Position numbers and translations under genes: made by a program
Part shown: piece after piece, positions 21,068 through 28,916 of the stretch
Position numbering within the stretch: the stretch's first letter is position 1
Layout: every line of letters starts with the position of its first letter
Notes under the pieces: generated by a model
Database searches by the model: none
What the model saw: only the letters and a program-made list of their open reading frames with translations
Told to the model about the DNA's origin: nothing
Assembly: GCF_000720115.1 (NCBI RefSeq)
Contig: NZ_JOIR01000011.1
Coordinates: 62,001 to 126,000, forward strand
Origin: Streptomyces sp. NRRL F-2580
GTDB taxonomy: Bacteria; Actinomycetota; Actinomycetes; Streptomycetales; Streptomycetaceae
DNA length: 64,000 nt
Direction of reading: 5' to 3'

Positions 21068-21329
21068 CAGCATCCCTGGTAAGTGAAAGGTACGGTCCGG
21101 ATTTCGGTGCCGGATGACCGGTCAGCTTTCCTCACGCGACAGCTCTTTGGGGAGAGTTGTCATTGACCGAGACCTGACATGGCGGACTCTCGCCAGTGCG
21201 GAGTATGCGCCAGCGCGGCCGTACCGGGGCACAGTGGTGCGAACCAAGGGTGCTGGAGAGTAGATTTATAGACTTTCCCGCCTTGCCGTCATGAACGGTC
21301 TCAGAGCGGGTGTGACAGATTCGGGGTGC

Positions 21330-21890
21330 TCAGCGCTCGCGCGTGCGCGCGTAGTGGCGCGAGGCCTTCGCCCGGTTTCCGCAGGCGGCCATCGAGCACC
21401 AGCGCCGGGTGCCGTTGCGCGAGGTGTCGTGGAAGTGCAGGACACAGGTCTCGGACGCGCACTTGCGGATCCGGCCGGGCGTACCGGCGAGCAGTTCCAG
21501 GTAGTCCCGGGCCGCCGTCCAGGCCGGACCCCAGGTCGGGTCGTCGAACTCGGTGCGCTCGCCCGGGCCCTCGGAGGTCAGGGTGGCACGGATCCGTCCG
21601 TGCTCCAGCACGGCGTCGACCAGCGTACGGGCGCTCTCGTCGGCCGGGTCCGCGACCGCGCGGGCCAGTGCCTCGCGTGCGGTCAGCAGATGGACGAGGG
21701 TGGCCGCGTCGGCGCGGAAGCGCGCCGCGAGGCCGGTGCTCTCCAGCCAGGCGGCGAGTCCCTGCACCCGGGTCAGTCCGGCCGCTCCGGCGAAGAGGTC
21801 CTGAGGCTCCCCGTCGGCCATCCAGCGGGTGTTGAGCAGGTCGAGGGAGACCGGCTCCCCGGTCAGGGGCCGTGGGTCCGCCACCGTCAT
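21330..21890 (-). CDS. CGNR zinc-finger / ABATE-domain regulator
   Basis: A 186-residue protein starting at ATG 21890 behind AGGAGG. The N-terminal ABATE-type domain (residues 10-130) may bind a ligand. The C-terminal zinc finger (about 140-180) reads CASETCVLHFHD...CSMAACGNRAKASRHYAR, with the CGNR signature. Such proteins are treated as transcription factors. The gene is divergent from a VOC/flavin-oxidoreductase operon, and a palindrome straddles the operon's -10. I infer that this protein controls that operon and perhaps itself. No ligand can be proposed. Confidence 0.88.
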   Translation of the reverse strand: MTVADPRPLTGEPVSLDLLNTRWMADGEPQDLFAGAAGLTRVQGLAAWLESTGLAARFRADAATLVHLLTAREALARAVADPADESARTLVDAVLEHGRIRATLTSEGPGERTEFDDPTWGPAWTAARDYLELLAGTPGRIRKCASETCVLHFHDTSRNGTRRWCSMAACGNRAKASRHYARTRER

Positions 21891-21942
21891 GTCCGTATCG
21901 CCTCCTGGGCGGGTCGCTAACCCCTCAAGAGTACGTGAACGG

Positions 21943-21988
21943 TTGACCTCTCTCGACCTAACCTTTAATCTCGATTTAGAAGGTTAGG
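21943..21988 (+). promoter_or_regulatory. Strong promoter of the VOC operon with flanking palindrome
   Basis: -35 TTGACC (21943-21948), a 17-base spacer and -10 TAATCT (21966-21971) make one of the best consensus promoters in the window. An inverted repeat CCTAACCTT (21957-21965) / AAGGTTAGG (21980-21988) brackets the -10 exactly, giving a likely operator. Confidence 0.75.
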
Positions 21989-22023
21989 AACCTTCGTATG
22001 TCTCTTTCGGGGAAGGACCCGTC

Positions 22024-22482
22024 ATGACGACCGCCATCAGCACGCTCCGCACCGGACACGTGGGCCTCAACGTCACCGATCTCGACCGCTCGCTCGCCTT
22101 CTACCGGGACGCCCTCGACTTCCGGGTGCTGGGCGAGGGCAAGGAGCAGGACCGCCGCTTCGCCTTCCTCGGCCAGGACGGCGAGCTCGTCCTCACCCTG
22201 TGGCAGCAGGCCGACGGGGTGTACGCACCGACCGCGGCCGGACTGCACCACCTGGCGTTCTCCGCCGGCACGATCGAGCAGGTACGGGCGTACGAGGCGC
22301 GGTTGCGCGACCTGGGCGTCGCGTTCGCCTACGAGGGCGTCGTCGCCCACCGCGAGGGAGCGGCCTCCGGCGGCATCTTCTTCCACGACCCCGACGGGAC
22401 CCGCCTGGAGATCTCCGTACCGGCCGGGGCCGAGGGTGCACCCGCCCCCGTGGAATCCGCGCCGACCTGCGGGTTCTTCTGA
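22024..22482 (+). CDS. VOC-family (glyoxalase/dioxygenase-fold) protein
   Basis: A 152-residue protein with two beta-alpha-beta-beta-beta modules of the vicinal oxygen chelate fold. ATG 22024 follows GGGGAAGGA. The opening TGHVGLNVTDLDRSLAFYRDAL is the standard first module. Potential metal ligands are His at the first strand (GHVGLNV), His in LHHLAFSA and Glu in RLEISVP. Members include glyoxalases, dioxygenases and resistance proteins, so the reaction is not settled. The stop codon overlaps the start of the next gene by one base (TGATG), which implies translational coupling and a joint function. Confidence 0.88.
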   Translation: MTTAISTLRTGHVGLNVTDLDRSLAFYRDALDFRVLGEGKEQDRRFAFLGQDGELVLTLWQQADGVYAPTAAGLHHLAFSAGTIEQVRAYEARLRDLGVAFAYEGVVAHREGAASGGIFFHDPDGTRLEISVPAGAEGAPAPVESAPTCGFF

Positions 22483-23369
22483 TGTCCGGGGCCTACCACG
22501 CGGGCGCGCTGGCCGTGCAGGAGCGGGTCGGCGTACGGGAGCTCGCCGAGCACGTCGGCCGTTCGATCGGCGCGGGGATCCGGGACGTCGCCGCGGCCTT
22601 CCTCGGGCTCCAGCCGCACCTCGTCGTCGGCGCGGCCGACGCCTCCGGGCGGATGTGGGCCTCCCTGCTCACCGGTCCGCCGGGCTTCGTACGGGCCACC
22701 GGGCCGGACCGGATCGCGGTCACCGGCGGACCGCCGGCGGGCGATCCGCTCGCCGGTGCGCTGGCCACGGACGGGACCCGGGTCGGCACCATCGCGCTCG
22801 ACCCGCGCACCCGGCGCCGGATGCGGCTGAACGGAACCCTGGAGCCGACCGGTCGCGGGTTCGCGGTCCGGGCCGAGCAGGTCTTCGCCAACTGCCCCAA
22901 GTACCTCCAGAAACGGCAGCCCCTGGAGCTCGCCGCGCAAGGAGCCGGTGTCGTGCGGCGCGGGCACGCGCTCACCCCCGACCAGGAACGGGCCGTCCGC
23001 GCCGCCGACACCTTCTTCGTCGCCACCACCGCCGAGGCGGACGGGGTCGACGCCAGTCACCGGGGCGGGCTGCCCGGATTCGTCGAGGTGCTCTCGCCGA
23101 CCGAGCTGGCCTGGCCGGACTACGCGGGCAATGCCATGTTCCTGACCCTGGGGAACCTGACGGCCGATCCCCGGGCGGGGCTGCTCTTCCCGGACTGGGA
23201 GAGCGGGGCGGTCCTCCAGCTGAGCGGCCGGGCCGAGACGGAGTTCGGGGCCGACGGGAGCCGCCGCACCCGCTTCCGGGTGGAGTCGGTGGTGGAGGGC
23301 CTGCATCCGGGGCGGCTGCTCTGGAGCACCCCGGAGTACTCGCCTCACCTGGGGAGCACCACCAGATAG
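22482..23369 (+). CDS. Pyridoxamine 5'-phosphate oxidase-family flavoprotein
   Basis: A 295-residue protein with a split-barrel FMN-binding fold. ATG 22482 overlaps the VOC stop codon. Recognisable parts are DASGRMWASLLTGPPGF (about 50-66), NCPKYLQKRQP (near 143) and the second half DTFFVATTAEADGVDASHRGG followed by YAGNAMFLTLGNLTADPRAGLLF. This two-part arrangement is that of the large PNPOx-like proteins often found in streptomycetes, which probably reduce or oxidise small molecules with FMN or F420. Together with the VOC protein it suggests detoxification or aromatic metabolism under CGNR control. Its 3' end overlaps the convergent gene by 25 bases. Confidence 0.85.
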   Translation: MSGAYHAGALAVQERVGVRELAEHVGRSIGAGIRDVAAAFLGLQPHLVVGAADASGRMWASLLTGPPGFVRATGPDRIAVTGGPPAGDPLAGALATDGTRVGTIALDPRTRRRMRLNGTLEPTGRGFAVRAEQVFANCPKYLQKRQPLELAAQGAGVVRRGHALTPDQERAVRAADTFFVATTAEADGVDASHRGGLPGFVEVLSPTELAWPDYAGNAMFLTLGNLTADPRAGLLFPDWESGAVLQLSGRAETEFGADGSRRTRFRVESVVEGLHPGRLLWSTPEYSPHLGSTTR

Positions 23370-24307
23370 GCGGCGGGCTCGCGGTCGCGGGACGCCGTCA
23401 GGGCCGTGCGGACCACCGCGGCCTGCTGCTCGGGCCAGTCGCGGAGCTTGCGCGGGGTGATGTGGATGACGGTCACGCCGAGCCGCTCCAGCGTCTCCCG
23501 CTTGCGGACGGACTCCGACCACTCCTCGTCCTCGCCCTGGCGCGGGGCGCGCGTGTCGATCTCCAGGGCCACGGACTGCTCGGGCCAGAACGCGTCCACC
23601 CCGCCGAGGTGCGGTCCGCCGGGCAGTCGCAGGTCCACGTTCCACACGGGCTCGGGCAGCTCGTAGCCCCGTACGAGGTGGTACAGCCGGTCCTCGGCGA
23701 TGGCGCGGCCCTCGGCGAGGAGCGACTCGACCGCGTCGACCACGTGCGGCCGGTTCAGCAGCCGGGCCACCGTCAGCTCCCTTACGACGGCGGCCGGTTC
23801 GCAGTGGCCGCCACGCACGGCCTCGCTGAGCAGGCGGCGTACGGTGCCGGCGTCGGAGAGCTGGGAGACCGCGTCGGCGAGGGCCCGCGCGGCGGGCGCC
23901 ACCGGCAGGCCGGTCACCTCCTGCGAACGGGGCGGGGTGTGCGCCCGCACGATCCGCACGTCGCCGGTGGAGCGCAGCCGCCGGGTCCCGGGCACCAGTA
24001 CGTCGATGTGCGAGAGGGCGAGCAGCGCGGGCGCGGAGGCGAACCGGTACAGGGCGAGCGCCGCCAGCCCGGTGATCATCGCTTCGCCCGCGCCGCGCCG
24101 TCCCGCGTACAGCAGCGCGGCGTGCAGCCGCTCCTCGCTGGTCGCGGGCCCGGAGTGGAGCAGGAACACCCCCGGCAGGATCTGCTGCCAGGGCCGTTCG
24201 GCGGCGTCGGAGGCGGTGACGCCGTGCTCGCGCAGCTGGGCGAGGGTGAGCACGCGGGGGCGGCTGCCGGTGAGGTGGGCGAGGGGGAGGGGTGCGTTGT
24301 GGTTCAT
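23345..24307 (-). CDS. AbiEi-like protein with C-terminal DUF559/Vsr-type nuclease domain
   Basis: A 320-residue protein. The N-terminal part (about 18-90) resembles the AbiEi antitoxin winged helix (TLAQLREHGVTASDA...QQILPGVFLLHSG). The middle region VTGLPVAPAARALADAV is also typical of that family. The C-terminal 110 residues look like a PD-(D/E)XK nuclease of the DUF559 type: Asp238 in GGVDAFWP, Glu249-Ile-Asp251 in VALEIDT, then RKRETLERLGVTVIHI. Normally the AbiE antitoxin has an AbiEii toxin partner; none is adjacent here. Solitary fusions of this kind are common in actinobacteria, and a role in defence is only a guess. Confidence 0.75.
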   Translation of the reverse strand: MNHNAPLPLAHLTGSRPRVLTLAQLREHGVTASDAAERPWQQILPGVFLLHSGPATSEERLHAALLYAGRRGAGEAMITGLAALALYRFASAPALLALSHIDVLVPGTRRLRSTGDVRIVRAHTPPRSQEVTGLPVAPAARALADAVSQLSDAGTVRRLLSEAVRGGHCEPAAVVRELTVARLLNRPHVVDAVESLLAEGRAIAEDRLYHLVRGYELPEPVWNVDLRLPGGPHLGGVDAFWPEQSVALEIDTRAPRQGEDEEWSESVRKRETLERLGVTVIHITPRKLRDWPEQQAAVVRTALTASRDREPAAYLVVLPR

Positions 24308-24469
24308 GACGCGGTGATTCCCTCAGGCCATGGCCTTGCTAACCCCTGTTACAGGCTCGTCGACAAATCCGGACAAGCTGGGGCTAAAGTACGGGCGTTC
24401 GACTGCCGATGGGCTCCGCCGGTCAGGGCATCCAGTGCGGGCCGGCTGCGGGTGCCCGGGCGCGGCGCC

Positions 24470-24560
24470 GTTGCGGGGGCTCCGCCCCCGAACCCCCGCG
24501 CCTCAAACGCCGGCGGGGCTGGATTTCCAGCCCGTCCGGCGTTTGAGGACCGGGTCCGGG
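24470..24560. repeat. Dispersed GC-rich inverted repeat, copy 3
   Basis: CCTCAAACGCCGGCGGGGCT (from 24501) faces an almost exact complement ending at 24548, making a 23-base stem with a minimal loop. GGGGGCTCCGCCCCC lies before it and a CCGGG-rich pair after it. It lies downstream of pepN copy 2. Confidence 0.8.
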
Positions 24561-24608
24561 CGGAGCCCGGTTTCGGGAAGGGGCGGGGTGGGGGAGAGCC
24601 CCGCAGGG

Positions 24609-27164
24609 TCAGCCCGCCGCCGCGTCGCAGGCCTGGGCGCGCAGGGCACGGGCCAGGTCGTCGCGGGACTCCAGCACCAGGCGGCGCAGCGCCGGAGCCG
24701 CATCGGCGTGCGCCGCGAGCCACGCGTCAGTGGCGTCGAGCGTGGCCGAGTCGCCCTGCAGCGACGGGTACAGACCCTTCACCACATCCATCGCGATCTG
24801 GATCGACCGGTCCGCCCACACCCGCTCGATCACCTCGAAGTAGCGCCCCGCGTAAGCCGCCAGCAGGCCCCGCTGCGAGGACTGCTGCATGCCCGCGATC
24901 GTCGCCTCCACCAGCGCGTTGGACAGCGCGTCCGATTCGACGACCGCCGCCCACGCCTGGTCCTTCACGGCCTCCGACGGCCGCGCCGCCAGGCACCGCA
25001 CCTGGTGCCGCTTGCCCGACGCCGTGTCGTCGCGCGCCAGTTCGGCGGTGAGCACGGCCTCGTCCACCGCCCCGTGCGCGGCCAGCGGCAGCAGGAAGTC
25101 CCAGCGCAGCTCCTGGTCCACGTCCAGCCCGTCGATCCGCGCCGAGCCCTCCAGCAGCCCCAGCAGCAGCTGGAAGTCGCCCTCCGTGGCCGCGCTCGCG
25201 GCGAAGAAGCGGGCCCAGGTCAGCTGGTGCTCCGACCCCGGCGCCGCCAGCCGCAGCTCGTGCAGCGCGCCCGCCGCCAGCTCCCGGCCGCCCTGCTCGC
25301 GCCAGTCCGGTGCCGCGTAGTGGGTGACCGAGGTCAGGGCCTGCGCGTGCAGCTGCTGCAGGACGCCGACGTCCGTCTCCCGGCCCGCGTGCGCCAGGAC
25401 CAGCTGGACGAAGTCGCGCGCCGGCATCAGGCCGTCCCGCGTCAGGTTCCACAGCGCCGACCAGCTGAGCGCGCGGGCGAGCGGGTCGGTCAGGTCGCCC
25501 AGGTGGGCCCGCAGCGTGGCCAGCGAGCCCTCGTCGAAGCGGATCTTGCAGTAGGTGAGGTCCTCGTCGTTGACCAGGACCAGGTCGGGCCGCTCCGCGC
25601 CCACCAGCTCGGCGACCACGGTCCGCGCGCCCGAGACGTCCGCGTCGGCCCGCGCGTAGCGGACCAGGGACCCGTCGGACTCCAGCCGGTACAGGCCCAC
25701 CGCGACCCGGTGCGGCCGCAGCTCCTCGCCCTCCTGCACGACCGCCAGCTCCGTCACGCGCCCGCCGGCGTCGTACGTCACCACCGGGGCGAGGGCGTTC
25801 ACGCCCGCCGTCTGCAGCCAGGCCCGCGACCACTCGGCCATGTCCCGCCCGGAGACCTCGGCGAGCACCGACAGCAGGTCGTCGAGCGTGGTGTTCCCGT
25901 ACGCGTTGGCCTTGAAGTAGCGCCGCGCGCCCTCCAGGAACGCCTCCCGGCCCACGTACGCCACGAGCTGCTTCAGCACCGCCGCGCCCTTGGCGTAGGT
26001 GATGCCGTCGAAGTTCAGCTTCGCGTCCTCCAGGTCACGGATGTCGGCCGTGATCGGGTGCGTGGACGGCAGCTGGTCGGCGCGGTACGCCCACGCCTTG
26101 CGGTTGTTGGCGAAGGTGACCCACGCCTGGTCGAAGCGGGTGGCCTCGACGAGCCCGAAGGAGCCCATGAAGTCCGCGAAGGACTCCTTGAGCCACAGGT
26201 CGTCCCACCACTTCATGGTGACGAGGTCGCCGAACCACATGTGCGCCATCTCGTGCAGGATGACGTTCGCGCGCCGCTCGTACGAGGCCTGCGTGACCTT
26301 GCCGCGGAAGATGTACTCCTCCCGAAAGGTCACCATCCCCGGGTTCTCCATCGCGCCCAGGTTGTACTCCGGGACGAAGGCCTGGTCGTACTTCCCGAAG
26401 GGGTACGGGTAGTCGAAGATCTCGTGGAAGAGGTCGAAGCCCTGCTTGGTGACCAGGAAGACGTCGTCCGCGTCGAAGTGCTTCGCCAGGCCCTTGCGGC
26501 ACATCGCGCCCAGCGGGACGGTCAGGTCCCCGCGCGTGTAGGTGTCCGTGACGTAGTGGTAGGGGCCCGCCACCACGCACGTGATGTACGTGGAGATCGG
26601 CCGGGTCTCGGCGAACCGCCAGACCCCGCCCTCGCGCGACTCCTCCGCGCCGTTGCTCCACACCTGCCAGCCCTCGGGGGCGGCCACCTCGAAGCGGTAG
26701 GGCGCCTTCAGGTCCGGCTGTTCGAAGTTCGCGTACACCCGCCGGGCGTCGGCCGGCTCGTACTGGGTGTAGAGGTACACCTCGCCGTCCTCCGGGTCCA
26801 CGAAGCGGTGGAGGCCCTCGCCGGTCCGGCTGTACGCGCAGTTCGCGTCGACCACCAGGACGTTCTCGGCGGCCAGGCCGTCCAGGGCGATCCGCGCCCC
26901 GTCGAAGACGCTGGCCACGTCCAGCGCCCGCCCGTTCAGGGTGACGGCGTTCACCGAGGGGGCGATCAGGTCCGCGAAGGTGGAGCTGCCGGTGGCCGCG
27001 GCCCGGAAGCGGATCGTCGTCACCGAACGGAAGGTCCGTGGGCCCTCGGCCGGTTCGGCCTCGTCCACCGCGGACGTGATGTCGAGGACCACCTCGTACC
27101 CGTCGACGGACAGCAGTTCGGCCCGCTCACGGGCCTCGTCGCGGGACAGATTCTCACCGGGCAC
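24609..27164 (-). CDS. pepN: Aminopeptidase N (M1 family), copy 2
   Basis: An 851-residue zinc aminopeptidase. The start is the GTG at 27164, five bases after AAGGAG (MPGENLSRDEARERAELL). Upstream GTG codons overlap the ribosome site and a longer open frame has no family similarity. GAMEN (270-274), HEMAH (304-308) and Glu327 in KESFA are intact. The C-terminal helical domain matches copy 1. This copy, next to the nitroreductase-like gene, corresponds in position to the pepN beside Rv2466c in M. tuberculosis, so it is probably the ancestral locus. The product is cytoplasmic and has no signal peptide. Confidence 0.95.
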   Translation of the reverse strand: MPGENLSRDEARERAELLSVDGYEVVLDITSAVDEAEPAEGPRTFRSVTTIRFRAAATGSSTFADLIAPSVNAVTLNGRALDVASVFDGARIALDGLAAENVLVVDANCAYSRTGEGLHRFVDPEDGEVYLYTQYEPADARRVYANFEQPDLKAPYRFEVAAPEGWQVWSNGAEESREGGVWRFAETRPISTYITCVVAGPYHYVTDTYTRGDLTVPLGAMCRKGLAKHFDADDVFLVTKQGFDLFHEIFDYPYPFGKYDQAFVPEYNLGAMENPGMVTFREEYIFRGKVTQASYERRANVILHEMAHMWFGDLVTMKWWDDLWLKESFADFMGSFGLVEATRFDQAWVTFANNRKAWAYRADQLPSTHPITADIRDLEDAKLNFDGITYAKGAAVLKQLVAYVGREAFLEGARRYFKANAYGNTTLDDLLSVLAEVSGRDMAEWSRAWLQTAGVNALAPVVTYDAGGRVTELAVVQEGEELRPHRVAVGLYRLESDGSLVRYARADADVSGARTVVAELVGAERPDLVLVNDEDLTYCKIRFDEGSLATLRAHLGDLTDPLARALSWSALWNLTRDGLMPARDFVQLVLAHAGRETDVGVLQQLHAQALTSVTHYAAPDWREQGGRELAAGALHELRLAAPGSEHQLTWARFFAASAATEGDFQLLLGLLEGSARIDGLDVDQELRWDFLLPLAAHGAVDEAVLTAELARDDTASGKRHQVRCLAARPSEAVKDQAWAAVVESDALSNALVEATIAGMQQSSQRGLLAAYAGRYFEVIERVWADRSIQIAMDVVKGLYPSLQGDSATLDATDAWLAAHADAAPALRRLVLESRDDLARALRAQACDAAAG

Positions 27165-27303
27165 GTGCACTCCTTCGTGCGTGATCGCGTTCTTGAGTCG
27201 AATCCTCGCACGAGGGGAATGCGTGCGGCGGTGTCCTGGTTGGCCACGGAGAACATGCGCCAGTGATGCCCTTTTTCCGACTGAGACGAGACCGAGGAGA
27301 GAC

Positions 27304-27948
27304 ATGACCGAGACCCAGGTGCGCGAGAAGACCCCGGTCGACTTCTGGTTCGACCCGCTCTGCCCTTGGGCCTGGATGACGTCCCGCTGGATGGTCGAGG
27401 TCGAGAAGGTTCGCGACGTCGAGGTCCGCTGGCACGTGATGAGCCTTGCCGTCCTCAACGAGAACAAGCTCGACGAGCTGCCCGAGACCTACCGCGAGCT
27501 GCTCGGCCCCAAGGGCTGGGCTCCGGTGCGCGTGGTCATAGCCGCCCAGCAGAAGCACGGTGACGAGGTCACCGGCAAGCTCTACACCGCGCTCGGCACC
27601 CGTATCCACAACGAGGAGAAGGGCCCGACCCGCGAGGTGATCGCCGAGGCGCTGGCCGAGGTCGGCCTGCCGGCCGAACTGCTCGCGTACGCCGACTCGG
27701 ACGAGTACGACGAGGTGCTGCGGGCCTCCCACAACGACGGCATCGACCGCGTGGGCCAGGAGGTCGGCACCCCGGTGATCTCCGTTCCGGGCGCCGAGGG
27801 AGACGTGGCCTTCTTCGGCCCGGTCGTCACCCCGACCCCGCGCGGCGACGCCGCCGCCCGGCTGTGGGACGGCACCCTGCTCGTCGCCTCCACCCCCGGC
27901 TTCTACGAGATCAAGCGGACCCGCACCAAGGGCCCGTCCTTCGAGTAG
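27304..27948 (+). CDS. DsbA-like mycothiol-dependent nitroreductase family protein
   Basis: A 214-residue thioredoxin-fold protein with a helical insertion, strongly resembling Rv2466c of M. tuberculosis (shared FWFDPLCPW, SRW, HVMSLA and NEN motifs). ATG 27304 follows GAGGAG. The active site reads Cys20-Pro-Trp-Ala23. The mycobacterial protein as I recall it has CPWC, so the second (resolving) Cys is absent here. A one-Cys mechanism with mycothiol is still possible. The cis-Pro loop is VGTPVISVPG. The gene is divergent from pepN copy 2, as in mycobacteria, and ends in a strong terminator. Confidence 0.9.
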   Translation: MTETQVREKTPVDFWFDPLCPWAWMTSRWMVEVEKVRDVEVRWHVMSLAVLNENKLDELPETYRELLGPKGWAPVRVVIAAQQKHGDEVTGKLYTALGTRIHNEEKGPTREVIAEALAEVGLPAELLAYADSDEYDEVLRASHNDGIDRVGQEVGTPVISVPGAEGDVAFFGPVVTPTPRGDAAARLWDGTLLVASTPGFYEIKRTRTKGPSFE

Positions 27949-27966
27949 GACCTGCCGGTACGCACA

Positions 27967-28003
27967 GAAGACCCCCGTGAGTCACGTCCTCACGGGGGTC
28001 TTC
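27967..28003 (+). terminator. Terminator after the nitroreductase-like gene
   Basis: A 15-base perfect stem GAAGACCCCCGTGAG (27967-27981) and its complement (27989-28003), with a seven-base loop, starting 19 bases past the stop codon. Confidence 0.85.
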
Positions 28004-28099
28004 CGCTCTACATGCCCCGCAGGTGATGTTTGAGAAGACGATCACGAGGCTGGGGGCACCTCCCGGCCGAAGGCTGGGGGAGGGCTCTGCGGTGTGCGA

Positions 28100-28756
28100 T
28101 CAGCCCGTGGCGGGGATCAGCAGCGGGGTGTTCGCCTTGGCGTCGGCGTAGCGCCCGGCCACGTCCTGCCAGTTGACGACGTTCCACATCGCCTCGATGA
28201 AGTCCACCTTCTGGTTCTTGTACTGCAGGTAGAAGGCGTGCTCCCAGGCGTCGAAGACCAGGATCGGGGTGCTGGCCACGCCCACGTTGCCCTGGTGGTC
28301 GTAGACCTGCTCGACGACCAGGCGGCCGCTGACGGGCTCGTACGCGAGCACGCCCCAGCCGGAGCCCTGGGTGGCGGAGGAGGCGAAGGTCAGCTGCTTC
28401 TTGAACTTCGCGAAGGAGCCGAAGGACTCGGTGATCGCGTCGGTCAGGTCGCCCAGACCGTCGGCCGCGCTGGGCTCGCCGCCGCCCTCACCGGTCTTCG
28501 GGCTGGCCATGTTGTGCCAGTAGATGCTGTGCAGGATGTGGCCGGAGAGGTGGAACGCGAGGTTCTTCTCAAGGCCGTTGAGGGCGCCCCAGTTCTCCTT
28601 GTCGCGCGCCTCCGCCAGCTGCTCCAGCGTGTTGTTCGCGCCGGTGACGTAGGCCGCGTGGTGCTTGTCGTGGTGCAGCTCGATGATCTGCGGGTTGATC
28701 ACCGGCTCCAGCGCCGCGTAATCGTACGGAAGCTCAGGAAGCGTGTAGATGGCCAT
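28100..28756 (-). CDS. sodF: Iron superoxide dismutase
   Basis: A 218-residue Fe/Mn-family superoxide dismutase, converting superoxide to peroxide and oxygen in the cytoplasm. Metal ligands are His28 (LHHDKHH), His76 ([10 protein letters not shown]), Asp169 and His173 (DAWEHAFY). The gene matches the streptomycete sodF (iron or iron-zinc) enzyme rather than the nickel enzyme. A Nur-type box lies 38-54 bases before the start codon, which fits the known nickel repression of sodF in S. coelicolor. The gene is monocistronic. Confidence 0.95.
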   Translation of the reverse strand: MAIYTLPELPYDYAALEPVINPQIIELHHDKHHAAYVTGANNTLEQLAEARDKENWGALNGLEKNLAFHLSGHILHSIYWHNMASPKTGEGGGEPSAADGLGDLTDAITESFGSFAKFKKQLTFASSATQGSGWGVLAYEPVSGRLVVEQVYDHQGNVGVASTPILVFDAWEHAFYLQYKNQKVDFIEAMWNVVNWQDVAGRYADAKANTPLLIPATG

Positions 28757-28793
28757 GCGTGTTATCCGGTCCCCTCAGCGTGCCAACTGCTTA

Positions 28794-28810
28794 TTGCAAT
28801 CAATGCGCAA
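28794..28810 (-). promoter_or_regulatory. Nur-type operator before sodF
   Basis: On the minus strand the site reads TTGCGC-N5-TTGCAA, close to the Nur consensus TTGCAA-N5-TTGCAA reported for S. coelicolor. A -10-like TAGATA lies about 20 bases upstream of it on the same strand, so a bound repressor would cover the transcription start. Confidence 0.65.
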
Positions 28811-28866
28811 CTGCACGCTAGCAGTATCTATTCCGCCTCACACGTAAGGGTCACCTCTGTACAACG

Positions 28867-28902
28867 CAGGTCGGCCCCGTGCGAACGCACGGGGCCGACC
28901 TG
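28867..28902 (-). terminator. Terminator after the amino-acid permease (copy 1)
   Basis: A 17-base perfect inverted repeat, CAGGTCGGCCCCGTGCG (28867-28883) and its complement (28886-28902), starting 14 bases past the permease stop codon on the minus strand. Confidence 0.8.
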
Positions 28903-28916
28903 GGGCGGAGCGGGTG

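Noticed and set aside
17696..21082. 1128-codon frame antisense to the S8 protease
   Set aside because: Composition is that of an antisense shadow (Leu/Asp/Val/Arg rich), no ribosome site, and the protease on the other strand has all catalytic motifs.
24330..27266. 978-codon plus-strand frame antisense to the second pepN
   Set aside because: Antisense shadow of a gene with an intact HEMAH motif; it also runs through a dispersed repeat.
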